Assembly (NCBI RefSeq): GCF_036417845.1
Contig: NC_089984.1
Span: 3,534,001 to 3,598,000 of the forward strand
Direction: 5' to 3'
Origin: Apteryx mantelli
Lineage: Eukaryota; Chordata; Aves; Apterygiformes; Apterygidae
Length of the DNA stretch: 64,000 nucleotides
In this document: piece after piece, positions 42,701 to 55,800 of the stretch
Position numbering within the stretch: the stretch's first letter is position 1
How the letters are laid out: each line of letters starts with the position of its first letter
Notes under the pieces: model-generated
The model's input: only the letters and a program-made list of their open reading frames with translations
What the model was told of the DNA's origin: nothing
Database searches by the model: none
Translations under genes and position numbers: made by a program

Positions 42701-45700
42701 TTGTGCAGCCCTTTGTTGAGGACTAGAGTTTGAGAACTGTGAGACTCGGTCTTTGCTTTTGGCATGTGGAGCTGTGAATGTTGGCTGAGACTTGTAATTT
42801 AATGATTTCCTTTTTTAAACCTTGGAAGCTGATGTCAAAAGCTACCAAGCAGCTCAAACCCCAGAGCTCTACTCATCTACTCATGAGAGCAGAGCACCTC
42901 TCGGCACATCAGAAATGCTCATCTCGGCACCAAAGCAGTTAAAAACTGAGTATTCAAAATATGTCGCACAGCCTAGTATCTCCTGCAGCTCTCTCCTTTG
43001 GCTGCACAAAGGAGTGGTTGATCTCAGGGAATGAATGCAGTGTTGGGGTCTGAGATTTTTTTTTTAAAAGAAATCATTGGTAATTGGAAGCCCTGAGTAG
43101 CTAGCAAGGGAGAACTATCTGATCTAAAAGTAGAAGCTGCTTCTACAAACTTGTATTGTAATATGTAGGATATGTGCTCCAGGGAGAGGGTGAAAGATAT
43201 TGCCCTTGTATTATGCCATATACAAATTACACTGTGTATATTATTATAGCAATGGCAATGAGGCAGAGCCTTGATATCTCAGCTGTGATACATTACTCCT
43301 GCGATGCTCACACACCTCTCATGTTATGTAATGCTGGAAATCTCTCCTGAGTCCTTGGTTTGGTGCTGGCAGAGGGGACATCTGGGGTTAGCCTGACTGC
43401 ATTGAGCTCCAGGTGGGAAGAAATCTGTGCTCAGCAGCCCCTGGTGGGTGGTGTGACCGCCACAGGGGAGCGGTCTGCTGGACACGCAAGAAGAAATGAG
43501 CTATTGCTAGGAGGGTTTTGCATTTTCCCAAGTGTCAAGTGGACCACGTGTTCAGTAGGGCATTAGCTGGGGAGCGTTATCTATGCGCGTCTCTTAAAAC
43601 TGCAAGTTACAGACTATATTAAACATCATTATAACTCATTACAGCTATATAAACATCATTGCACTCCTTTCCCCAGACTAAATCTACATAGCGTAATGCT
43701 ACTGCAGTCTGTAATTATAAACAATTAGATTCAAGTCTTAACGATTTCAAAAACGGAGCCTGCATTTCAGCAGCCTACAGCATGTCTTGCTAGATTGCTT
43801 CTAGACTGTGAAGGAGTTTATATTGGAGACAGGGGAACAAATTTACCTATATATATAAATATACATATATAAATTGATCCCAGTTGGCGTCAGGTGGAAA
43901 ACAAACTCTTGGATTGTTAAGACATGCCAAGTTTTGGGTTCTTTGTTGGGGAAAAGCAAGGGGGGGTCTTGTTAAAATACCTGCTTGTCCATCCAAAATG
44001 GAATAGCTCACGACATTAGTGCTGAGTACCAGAGACTTGGGATCAAACTTTTGTTTAAAAACTGGTGTAAAAGGAACTTGTGTTGTCATTTCTTAGGCTG
44101 GGGGGTCTTTAGTCTCTTGTGTTGCCACTTGTCCCTTGTTCTGGCTGAGAAGTTCTGGGTTTTAGCTGTGCTGTAGGGACACAGCAGTGATTTGCCAAGA
44201 GCACTTGCAGTGCTGGGAAAGTGTCAAATCAGGCTGCTGCCAAACAAAATAGAGTAAGTTACAGAAGCTGTGCATACGTGTGGCTTCAGGATAGAGCTGT
44301 GGTCATGAGATCTCTTTGGCTGATGATATTTTGATAGGAGCTCCATTTGTGCAAAGACACTGTCTGGATATTGATTAAATACTGACACTATTCTGGTTCA
44401 TAAATGTTCTCCTCCTATTCCTCTGCTCTCAGATTGACGTCTCCTGTAATGTGGCGCGTCTGCCTGCTGCGATTACATTTTTCTACAGTCTTATGGGTTT
44501 TATGTGAGTGTTACTGACAGGGATCGCAAGAGAAAAGTATCGATGACACTACTGTAATTATCTCCTTGTTTCCTGATGTGACGTTAGCGTGAATAATCAT
44601 AACACAGAAGCCAAGTTTTATGCTTGAGCTCAGGTAACTATATACTGCTGAACACATGAAATGCTCTTTTTTTAATTTGTTTGCTGAATATTAGTCTCTA
44701 AAATCCATGTCAGAAAGTAACTACAAAAATAAGTTCATGATGATGTAAGTTCATGATTAAAATGGGAGCTGGTGGTAATATCGGTTACAAAGACATCCCT
44801 GTCTCCTCGTCTTCAGAAGAGCCTGCTGGTGATGTCTTTCCTTTTAGCAAATAATGCTTCAAAAGGTGTTACTAGACCTAAATCCTTGGGAATTTAATTC
44901 AAGTTGCACTTAGCCATTTTTAGTTATGCTGAAAGTTTCATGCAGTTTCTTGATACCATTGATATGACCTCAGTCATCTTTGTTTTGGAAAAGCACAGCT
45001 TTATCACATAAAGTATATGGCATTATTATGGGCGAGTAGTAAAAAGTAATGATATCTTTTTTCATAAAACAATATGACCTCCACTTATGTAGGAGGATGT
45101 GAAGACAGATCTAGAAATTGTAGGTTTTGAGTTTCACTTCATGTTAGGTTTAAAAAAGTTCCTTTCTACAGCAATGCAAAATATTATGGATAAGTTGTCC
45201 TTCAGACTAAAATGAAGTTGGCTAGTTCATCGCTCTTGATGGCCATGGTTCTTAGGAAACGGAAGGAAACAACATTTATTTGAAAATAAAGCTTCTGAAT
45301 ACATGTTTTGCAGCCCAAATAGAAGAGCTCTGACAATAAAAATGAATGTCTAGGTGAATATTTCCATACCATGGGAGAGTAAGTACAGTTTAAATGTGTC
45401 TGTTATTTCTTGGTTATTTTTCACTGTTTCTCCCAGAGTAAATTGATGATAAAATTACTTGATGTGTAAATGGTTTTCTCTGAGCTTTGATTTCCCAACA
45501 AGCTCTTATTTCACCTTTAAGTATGTTCTAAAGTAATAAGATATTTTAACAGTAATAGAGTAGTTTACATTAAACATAAGTGAAAAGTAATAATTGGATT
45601 TACTCTATGAATCACTGACAATAAGTAATCTAATACTGTTAGGTCTCGTTTAAATAAATGTCTTAATAATTTTTGGCATATGAAATATTTAAGGCTCACT

Positions 45701-48700
45701 GTTAACATTCCAGTCTATAAAAAATGTATATATTTTTGTAAAAATTCTCTCCTGGCTGAAACTGAAGCTCATGAAACAAATAATTAGACGGAAAGGCCAG
45801 ACACGGTTATTTTGCAGGACTTTTTTGTGGCTTGTGTGTGTGGGAGAAAGGTTTACTTTTTTGGTTTGGGACAAGCAAGGAAAGTGGCATGGAAAAGACA
45901 GGACTTGCACATTTATTAGTCTGTTTATTTTGGAAGGACACCCTGTACAAGGTTGCATGAACTCAACATGTTGCAGCGTGCATGTGCAGCTACAGCATGT
46001 AACCTCTTTTGATGGAGGAGAGACTTTTTTCCTGTTTTTTTTTTTTTCCATTTTGGAGAGATCATGAAACATGCTTGATGAATTAATGCTCTTCAATAGT
46101 ATATTTGCCTTCCAGGGTACCTATGCACCTCAGAGCTCAGGCTTGCTGGTCATGGTTACTTCTCTAACACAGGTGTAACTTCAGCATCCTGATAACTCCT
46201 TCAGGTGCTTGTCTTATTCTGGGGGCTCAAATGAGGGCTGATCAGCCAAATTAAACAAGATAGCTTAAAATGGAGATTGCCAGATGTTATGAGCTAGAGT
46301 GAAGGAATATAGTTTGGTGCCTCCAAAGGAGCAGAATGGCAAGCACCTCTAAAGAGGGGAAAAAACACTTTGGGGAGGGGGGAATGTGCCATTGTATGAT
46401 GGATTGGCACCTTCACAGTATCCATAGGAGCAGAAGACTTCTTTTTGTCCTTAAGTCTTTGCAGCTGTCTCAGGTTCCTCCTGTGAGTCTGTGTGATGGA
46501 GTAGCACATCTTCAGGCACAAACCTGCAGGAATCAGCTGTTGGGCTGGGGAATTGGCAATATTAACATCAGTGCAAAGCCTCATCTGATAAGGAAAAGAG
46601 GGTGGTGAATGGGAAATCCCCCTGCAGTTATACACAGGTGTGAGGAAGACTGTTGATGATGCTGTTCCCTCTTTCTGAAGGGAGAAAATGGTGAATTATG
46701 CACAACTATACATAAATTTAAGAGGGGATAGGAGAAAGTGGTGTTGGTCTTGGGATATAAGGCTGTTGGTAAGAGATGGTAATGTTTTGCATAAAATAGT
46801 AGGGAAGTCTAGGTATGAGAGATGGGAGTGATGAGACTTTTACCTTTCTTTGACCTTGGCAGAGCTTACACTCTTCTGCTGGGAGACCAGGGAGGAAAAT
46901 GAGGTTTTCTGGATATCAGGTTGGTTAGGTTTTGCTTACAAGATCCAGAGTCTCTTGTCTCTTCTGGGCTTTGGTCATTCTCAGTCTGAGATGCTGCTTC
47001 CTTCCGTGTGGCTTTTGCTTTTTCTCCAATTGCTTTGCTTCAGGGACCGCTTCCTAACTCCTGTGTCGATTAGGTGAATGCAAGCATGCTGAATGTTTCC
47101 AAATTTGCCTTTAAAATAGGAGTCACCTTACGAAACGGGTACCAAACCACTATCAGCAATCTGAGAATGAATTCACTACTGTGTTATGCTTTGGTGTCCT
47201 GATTTGGTTTTGTAAGTCATTGTTTTCTTAATTTCTTGAGAAATAAGAAGAAAGAAAAGCACCGAGGCCAAACTGAGGAAAAATAAGCAAAAGCAGTCAG
47301 GAGCAGCACTTAACCTGACAGTGTGTTGTCTTATAGTCAGGAGGTGTGAGCCTGGCCCAGGTATTTCCCTGCAGAGAGGGGAAAACTGTTTGCTTGGCTA
47401 TGTATTGGATAATCCCCAGCAAATTATGGGTGAGCTTAACCTAAGCATCAAGGTCCGCATGGGTCCATTAGCTAACAACGGGGAAAAAGAAGCAAGAAAG
47501 AAATGCTATGGAGAATCAGGAAGTAAAGCTTCCTTTGCATTGACACAGCTGCTCTGCTGGTGTTTTGAGGACTGGCCAGTTGTAATATTGCAGCTTCCCA
47601 AGGTAACTGTCACCTTTCCATCTTCTCTTGTAACTGTTTTTCCTTATGGTAGAGAAAAACGGATCAAGGACAAATTCTGCCGGTCCTGTTCAGGCAGAGG
47701 TGCCACTGGAGTAAGTCAGGACTGCATGGTCTGGTCCTTGCTGGACATCTATAGCCTGCACTGAATGGCCTTGGGGATGGATGAGAAGGAGGGAAAGGGG
47801 GAAATGGCAAAATGAGGTAAAAATTCCTGACTCAAAAGATATGAGAATTAACAGGTGAGTGACACATAATATTGGCATGAATGCAGTGCTGTTTCCTCAA
47901 AGCGGTAGAGAACTGTTCAGTCAAACATAAACTTCAAGCTCCATAGCTACAGTAATAATTATTCAGCTAAACCAAAGAGGGATCTCAATTTTTCTTTCTG
48001 TACAGAGTGTTTTATAGGCAATAATAAATGTCCCTGAAGCCATTCGTATGCCACTGTAGGATGAATGAAGTTCTGCAGCACCAGCCCTGCCTCTATTTAC
48101 GTGCATACCTGCACTGATTTTATGAAAAATGGGGGTGTCTGGATGTTCTCAAGCTTAGCTTTTTGTCTTGTCTCAGGGCTACAGGGTTGCATCCTCTTCT
48201 GTCTCAGTCTTTTTTTGTGCTAGGGGTGTTGTGTGTGGAAAGAGGAGAGAACTGCCAGGAGGGACTCCAGCACCTACCTACTTCCTTTTCCATCCTGATT
48301 GTCACAGGCCTTCAGAGAGGTGGTGGAGAGACCTCTGACCTCATCCCTCCAAACATAGACATCTCAGTGGTGGGGAGGTAGATACCTACCTATGGACCAG
48401 CAGTTTTAAAGTGCTGATAGCTGGAGCTAGCACTGGTCAAGAACTATTTAAAAGAGAAAAATCACTTCTTAGTCTTGTTCTTGTTTGTTTTTTCTGTTCT
48501 ATCCCCAGTGATTTATCAATTGGTTTGTTGCTCTGGCTGGTTGGTTTTGATTTTGGGTAGCCTTTTGCCTGAAGATGAAGGGTCCTACGAGCAGACAGAT
48601 GAACTGGAGTTGGCCTTTGGGGTAGAAGACCTTGTTTGAGTCTAGGTAGGAAGTGGGAAGGCTTGTGTCTTCTTCAGCGCTCCACAGGAGGCTACAAAAA

Positions 48701-51700
48701 TCAGTCCTGGTCCTAGTGAGGAGTCTTGGACCTTCCACCTGGTCTAAATGTGAGCTTCCTTGAGGGTTTGGGTTTGGATCCAGCCTGCAGAGGGAGGGTG
48801 AAATCGCAGCACTGCTGTTCAGCTGGGAAGTCGAGCTTTCCCCCAGCTCAGGTGGGTGGTTGGACTGGCCTTCTGCATTAGGCCAAACTTGAACAAAAAG
48901 GGGTCTGTGATGCAAGGTAGCAGTGTTTATTTCTGGATGTGTGACTACTAACCGCTAACAGAGTAAATATTTAATATAATAGAATGGAAAAATAGACTAA
49001 CCTGAGTAGTTTAGACAGGCCTGTGTCACTTCAACACACATGTAAGGGTTTTTCCTTTGAAACAATTTATTTTTTCTTTAAATGAATCTGAGGCCATGTT
49101 AGCCTTAGGGGTGTCACAGTTTGCTTTGCAGTTTAAAATGAACTCTGCCAGCACCCTCCGTGAGGCTGCCCTGCATAATGAGGTATGGGGAATATATTCA
49201 TTTTGAAGTGGTGTCTTAAACAAACCCTTTTCAGCTGCAGCCAAGTTTAAATCCTCAAATGTTTCCATGCCTAGAGAAATGGTGTTACTTTTAAATAAAT
49301 AAAAACTGACAGCGCTGCTCCAGAATCTATTGCTTCTAAGCTGTGACCGAGAAATGGCAACCAACATCAGCTCCAATTCGAGTTAACTTTATATAATGCA
49401 ACTTTTTTGTCATGCACTGCATTTGGTGAGTGGCGAAGATGAGGTGGTTTTTGAAGTGGTTTGGAATTTGTGGGTTTCACTAAGGCTAGTGAATTCAGTG
49501 AGGTCTAATAGTATACCTGAATCCCTACCCCAAAAATGTACTTGTTAATCCAGACCTTGGCCTCTCCAAAGCAAATGGCGCATTTCCAGCTCTGTTTTCC
49601 TAAAGCCTCTCTGGCACTGATAAACAGCTATTTGCTCCTGCCAGTAGGAGCACCAGTCGGGCAGCTCCCACCAGGGTAAGCTGATGTTGAAGCACAGTAA
49701 GCAAAGCAGGCAGAAGCACTGTCATAGGCAATGCTGGAGACCAGTTCTTCCTCCTGAAGTGGTTTTGGGAGATGCAGGCTCCTTCTTCCACTATAACACT
49801 TGACATCACTTCAGATTCCCATGGTGGAGGCAATGGTGTGGGAGCCCAAGCGGAATACAGTCATACTAGAAAATAAGGCGGAAGTTGCTTTTATGTGCGT
49901 TCCTGGTAGCTAAGGAAGTGCCTGCTTGAGTGGATGACTCATTAGCAACAGTTGTACTAGAACCACAACTATCTCTGCTACTGGCAAATGCATTTCAATT
50001 GTACAAGCTTCATTCTGGAGGAACTTGGTCCGGATATGGCCCTCAACCTTGTGCCCGGGGTTAGGACTTGGGAGAAGGTATGCCAGCAGGGGGGAACAGC
50101 TCACCTGTCCCACCTCAGGGCCCAAGGGTGACTTGAGCTGCTGCAGAAGATGGGTCATGCCCTGCTGCCATCCCTGCTCCCAGGGTAGCATCCAGGAATG
50201 GAGCAAAGTGGCCAGCCCTCAGAGGGTGCATTTTGCAAGTGATGTGAAGCAAAGTCTCAGTTCCCTCTGAACTGGTACATGAAAAGGCTAATAACTTATT
50301 CTTTCTTAAATTCAAAGTCATCTTCAACCATCCTGTGTCTGTTTCTGACTTGTATTCTAGCTTGTTTAGGGATTTTTAAGAAGAGTGATGCTCTGACTTC
50401 CAAGTCCCCTATTAAAAGTGATGACAAATCAATTGGCAGTAAGATTTCTAAAACAAGAGCTGGCTGGAAGCCTGTAGTTTTTTCCCTTTTCTTGGTGGGA
50501 AGAAAAGCTTCCAAAATATTTCTCACCATTCATCATGATGAAACCAGACTTAGAAAAATGTTTTCAGAGGAGGCAACCACCAGCAGGGCCATGTCGCCTG
50601 GACCTGGTGCTGGGGAGACATGGGTTTGTGTTTCCAGCCTGAGCAGTGCTGAAGAGCAATGTGAATGTGGCTCTCCTTCAGCTGTGGTACAAGCCCTGGC
50701 CACTTCACTTCTGGCTAGTCTTGCTGTGACCGGAGATGCCAGTCTGGACCTATGAAATAGCCTCCTCTGAAGCTTTGACTTTTCTTTGAGGAAGTTTTGG
50801 CTCTGCAGATTGTCCCTCTTGTTTCCCTGGGCCCCATGCCAACAGAAAAGTGTCTTATCAGACAGCTCCAGACTGGCTTTCTACTGGAGCTATAGCAAAT
50901 GAGGTGTCAGCTCTACATAGCTGAAAGTCATGAAATGTTCACAATTAAGGCATGTCTTCCCAAATTTGTGACCCATCAAAATTTTTTTGACTTTCCAGCC
51001 ACTTCTGCCCATTGCAAATGTAATCGCTGTAGATCATGCAGCATGCAGCAGTACAGAAAGGAGACATCACCCTTTAACCTTCATTTGCCCTATGTTGTCT
51101 GCAACTAGAATACCACCCTTCTTGGCAAACCTTCCTAGAAACATTTATGTAATATGCTGCTTTATTCTTGTCCCTGTGAAAGCAGCCAAACTTGTCACAA
51201 AACTTCTTACAGCTAGTAATTGCTGAAGTCTTTCCAGTCTTCACTAACAAATTACAATTTCAGAGATAAAATATAGCCCTGGGCATTGGGTAAAAGTGGC
51301 ATGCTCCAGATATTTTAATGACTAATTTGTATGTCTGGGGGGAAAAAAATGTTCAGCTACCATGCGACTAAGCTACATATGTAAATTCTGAATTGTAAAC
51401 AAATATTCTCTGTGGGACTATAAATTTTTGGCAGTTTACAAAGAAAGAGCTAAGTTTAAACAGGGATTCATTCAGCTGCTCTAGAAAGCAATCAAAATAC
51501 CTCAGATGTCACAAGGGGGTGGATTTAGCTGTTCGTCCTCCCCGGCAGAGTATTATTGTTACTACTTGTTTGGTATGGCCCCTTCCTAAGTACGGAGTAA
51601 TGCAATATTCTTTAGTGCCTTTCCTATGCATACTGAAATCCTACAAGTGCACTATTTTGGGCTTTTTTTATTTTTGGTCTATCAAAAGCAAATGACTTGT

Positions 51701-51826
51701 TTGGCAGTGCCAGTGAGCAAACAGAGTGGGAGGCGAAGAGCAACCGGGCAGGCTGGGGAGCAAGCAGCCTCCCGAGGAAGCACCCCATTACAGAGTCTAA
51801 TGAGGTTTTATTTGATCCTTGAAGTG
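42701..51826. other. Upstream intergenic sequence, no gene recognised
   Basis: AT-rich single-copy sequence, especially 44.6-46.1 kb. It includes two TGACGT cores at 44435 and 44579, and short open frames on both strands with no recognisable domain. Nothing supports an exon. Confidence 0.6.
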
Positions 51827-51895
51827 ATGGTGTTGGAAGGAACCTCTGGAAGTGATAGGAGCCAACCCCTGCATGAAGCAAATGCAAGGTTTTGT
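51827..51895 (-). mobile_element. CR1 LINE 3' end fragment
   Basis: GTTGGAAGGAACCTCTGGAAG, then AGCCAACCCCTGCATGAAGC, is the reverse complement of a CR1 tail (usual form TTGGAAGGGACCTCTGGA, then CCAACCCCCTGC). It is short, diverged and in the opposite orientation to the other CR1 copies. Confidence 0.65.
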
Positions 51896-52744
51896 CCCTT
51901 TTTCGTCGTCTGCTTGAATCAATTCTGCTATGAAAAGATCATAAATGGATCAAAACCGTGTTTGTAGGCAATTTGGTTTCCTCTGTAACCTTTCCAGGGA
52001 TTTCCTGCTGCCTAAGCAATGTGCCTTTGAACAGGGGTGCCTTGTTTCTTGGGAATGGTGAAAGCGTTGGTGATCGATACCATGTAGTGTGTATAGCATT
52101 ACTTCATAGCCTCTTTACATTTCCACCCACAGCCTATTTAAATGAATGTGGTGATACTCTGTTCAGCTGGGATTACTTTTTTTAATCTGAGAATATCAAC
52201 AATAATCAGTATGTAGCCATACAGATGAACAAGTAGCTTGAAGGCTAAGCATATATATTTGTAAAAATTATTTCAGAGAAGAGAAAATCCTATGAAACTA
52301 AAAGAAAAATGTCAAGAACTGTTGGGGGACTAAGGATTTCTCTCTCTAGACAGAGAGGAGGGATAGGCCTAGACTTCAAATCACCAGGATATGCTAATAT
52401 ATAGGGCAAAATAAAATGATCCATCCCTGGTAGATGGGGAGGGTAAGTATAAGGTGTCTTAATCTACTTCTAAGAGTCTGAGATTACACATTTGATTTCT
52501 CCCACACAAGTAGTTAAGTCCTGGGCAGGGTTGCTGAAAGCAGTTGTGGAGTTGCAGTTGGTGTATGACTTGTCTTGGAAACCTCCAGCATTGGGCAGGT
52601 TGGTCCAGGAATAGGTGGCTCCTCTTTCCATTGAGAATAACTAGATGGTGCTGCTCAGCCTCTGAGCCCCTGCCAGGAAAGTGTGCCTGGACCGCCACCA
52701 TGGATACATGAGCTACCCTGAGGATGTTCATGAATAGGAGGAAG
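51896..52744. other. Intergenic sequence
   Basis: Nothing recognised. The segment 52500-52740 might contain older, diverged repeat sequence leading into the adjacent CR1 tail. Confidence 0.4.
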
Positions 52745-52826
52745 AGAAGCCTGGGCCTTTCACAAGGCTGGAAAGCACTGGAGGAGATCACCTCCAGAGG
52801 CCCTTTCCAGTCCTATGCTTTGTGAT
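52745..52826 (+). mobile_element. CR1 LINE 3' end fragment
   Basis: GGAGGAGATCACCTCCAGAG, then GCCCTTTCCAGTCCTATGCT and TTGTGAT, matches the canonical CR1 tail (GATGACCTCCAGAGGTCCCTTCCA, ending TTCTGTGAT) with substitutions. Confidence 0.65.
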
Positions 52827-55800
52827 TTCCAGTGGAGTTACTGGGAAAAGCTGATTGATCTGGGTAGGCCTGGGTTAGCCTCAAAATCATTAGACCCTTT
52901 CTGGATCTGTAATCAGAAGTTCACTCAAATGTTGAATAGTTTCCAGCACACCTCCACTTCAAAGCAGTCGCTGGAGAATGTCAAAGGAGATCTTGGGCAT
53001 TTGGATGCTATAGTCCCTTGCCGTGATATGTGGAATAACTTTAAATTCAAAGCGTGGTCGTGGCCAACTCCGCTGACTTCATCCCGAAGTGTATTAGGCT
53101 TTGTTGCTACTCCTGGTGACGCGCATACGCTTTTATAATGTGTTAGTGCAGAGCCAAGACAGCCAGCGGCGTGCTACCACTCTTCTGGTTTACTCATCAT
53201 CAAAAGAATTTAACTTGGTTCCACTTGCAAAATCTTGCCCTCAGGGCTACAGCTCGAGGATAGAGCTGAGTGGAAAACTTTGCTTTTTTGGTTCAGCCAG
53301 CAAACTAAAAAATATGTACTTCGGGTCAACCGAAATAATTGTGCGTATGCTGCTACCCCCCTGCCTTGTGGAATGAAGAAACCTGAAATTCCTTTTGGAT
53401 CGTCTCAACTATTGGGTCTACTTCAAGATGAAACATTGCACTCTTATTTATCTTTAAAGGTGTTAATCAAGTTTAGCCAATATCAATTAATTAAATTTTT
53501 CTCCAATCTTTTATGAAGGTCTCCATGATGTGTCGTGGTAACCCAGTTTAACTTTTTTTTAAATGGATTGTTTCTGTGTGTTTAACAGCAGCCCTACTGG
53601 TTTTGGGGGAGAGACATTTTTGTGTCCTTTTTTTTTCTTTTGACAAATGAATGCTAATATCTAAACCCCATTTAAAGATGTTACTGCCCTTGCAACTGCA
53701 CCATCACCAGTCCAGGAGGAATCACAGAATGATTTCTGGATCCAGGAATGGAATATCAAATCTGAGCTAAAAATGGCTGTAAAGTCAGAGTTCAAACACT
53801 ATTGTTTCATTTTTATTTTTTTGTCACATCTTGGATGCAAACGGCATGTTCCTGGTCATTTGGGCTTATGCTGAGTTATAACTTGACCCTGGAGTCATGT
53901 TTTAATATTCTTTGGTTTGGTTTTTCTTAGGCCTGACTTAAATCTCTGCTCTGTAGAAAAACACATGTGAATTTAACTATGAAATAACCTCTTACTGCTA
54001 TGAATTTATTTCCCTAGGCATTATCACTGGGCCCGAATAAGCAAGGGTGTGCAGTATGTCTTCTGTGTGTGAGAGAACTAAAGATGTCCTCAGATTTGCT
54101 GTTGTTTTCTGGGACAACTATAATGTTACTTTTTCTACAGGCTGTAATGTACCATCCTGTAATTAGCCCATGGCCCAACAGAAAGATGCTGGTATGAAAA
54201 TCCTACCAGAATATTCAAAATCAGTGCTATTCCAAAATTATATTTAACGTTTAGTTGCTGGGACACATTTCAACATCGTTTTCATGTAACTACTGCTAGG
54301 ACAACCTTATACTTGCTAACTTTTTTTGCGTTGCATATGCCAACTTTTGAAGACCTCTTCATTGCAAACGGAAGTACAGCAAGGGCATTTATCATAACGT
54401 TATATCAGCCTAAGGTGTCTGCAAGTTCAACTTTAAGAAGTGCCCTTCTTGTAAGGACCTAGTGGAACCCCTGGGAACTGCTCTGATTATCCTGGGTACA
54501 GTGTTGCCAAAGCTTAGACCTCTCCTTTTATTCTTCTTTTATTTATTTCTTTATTTTTCTCTCACTCTCTCCCCACATGAGCTTTATTTTCCTTTAGGCT
54601 CTTTGAGCTCTACAGAGCCAGCTTCCCTTGGACAAAGGGAATGCGTTTCCCTTTGGGTTCGACTCTCTGTTCCTCTCGCTCAACAAGCCTTTTCCCTTTT
54701 TTATTACCTTTTCTGGAATCCAAAACTAGTTCTGTTCCAGAAATAGCACAGATTGTTTTTAAGCAAGCAGCCTAATTCAGTTAATATAGGATAAAACTTC
54801 TAAGCTGTTGAATATGAAGTATATAAGAGTACAAAAAATGAATGTGTTTGTCTTGAAACTGCAGGAGATCCCCAGGGTTTATAAAAGTGGTCCTGCAGGA
54901 ATGTCCTGAACCATAAAACAGGGGAAAATATTCAAGGTATTCAGTAATTCTACCTATTATTTATCAGTACTGAAGCTCTGTTTCGGTTCTGATCCCTGAC
55001 TTCAGAGGTCTGTCATGCTGTATTTAACACTAGTTTGGCTCCCCTCAGGCCCTATGGAGATGCAACTAGCCCTTAATCCAAAAAAGTCACAATATTAATT
55101 ACAGAAATAGGAAATCATAAGTACGGACAGCAAAGCGTTGCCAGTAATCAGGGTATAATGGGTTGTGCCAGGTAAGGCTACTTCTTACTTTCTTTTAAAA
55201 TGACCCATTTCTAGCTGCTTATAAATTTGCCAGACTTAGGCTGGATGTTTTCCACCTAGCCTTAGGCTGACTTTTTTTTTTTCCTCCCCCTCTCCTCTCC
55301 TCTCCTCTGGAAGGATTTGACTTGAAGGGAAAAAAGCTTGAGAGGAGAAACTTTGTCCACTGTCAGCTGTGCTTATTGCCCTTTCATTCAGGGGCTGCAT
55401 AGCAGCTCTCAGCTCTGGAATGAGTGGGGTGTAGAGAGGGTAGCTGACTCCTTAAACCTTAAAGGCTGGACCACAAAATATCCCGGACCACTGATTCGAC
55501 CAACTTCTTGTTGGCTGGCATATGTCAGTGCTAAGGAGCCTGCTGAGATTTGTGTGTCATGCTCCCTTGTCCACCTAAGCTCTCTTCTCAAGTCTTTAAA
55601 GTATCGCTAGGACAGATGTGCAAGATGTGCTCAACAGCTGGATGGGGAAGAACAAGCTGCTTTTCACATGTTGCTAAAGAATGAAGCTTTGAGATGTGTC
55701 TTTTTGCAGGGAAACCAAAAAGAGAAACTTTTGAACGGTATACATGTGGCTGAGATTATTTTTATTTTGAGTTAGAGGTGCATTTTGGGGGGCTTCTCTG

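Noticed and set aside
43607..43714. 9-bp inverted repeat TTACAGACT / AGTCTGTAA about 100 bp apart
   Set aside because: Too short and too widely spaced to stand out from chance in AT-rich sequence.
47321..47764. 147-aa plus-strand open frame
   Set aside because: No domain or exon-like splice context. Treated as chance.
50279..50755. 158-aa plus-strand open frame with a hydrophobic N-terminus
   Set aside because: The hydrophobic start looks like a signal anchor, but nothing else supports a gene, and a minus-strand frame overlaps it.
53710..53745. AATCACAGAATGATTT, resembling the end of a reverse-oriented CR1
   Set aside because: The following sequence does not continue into a CR1 tail, so the match is too short.
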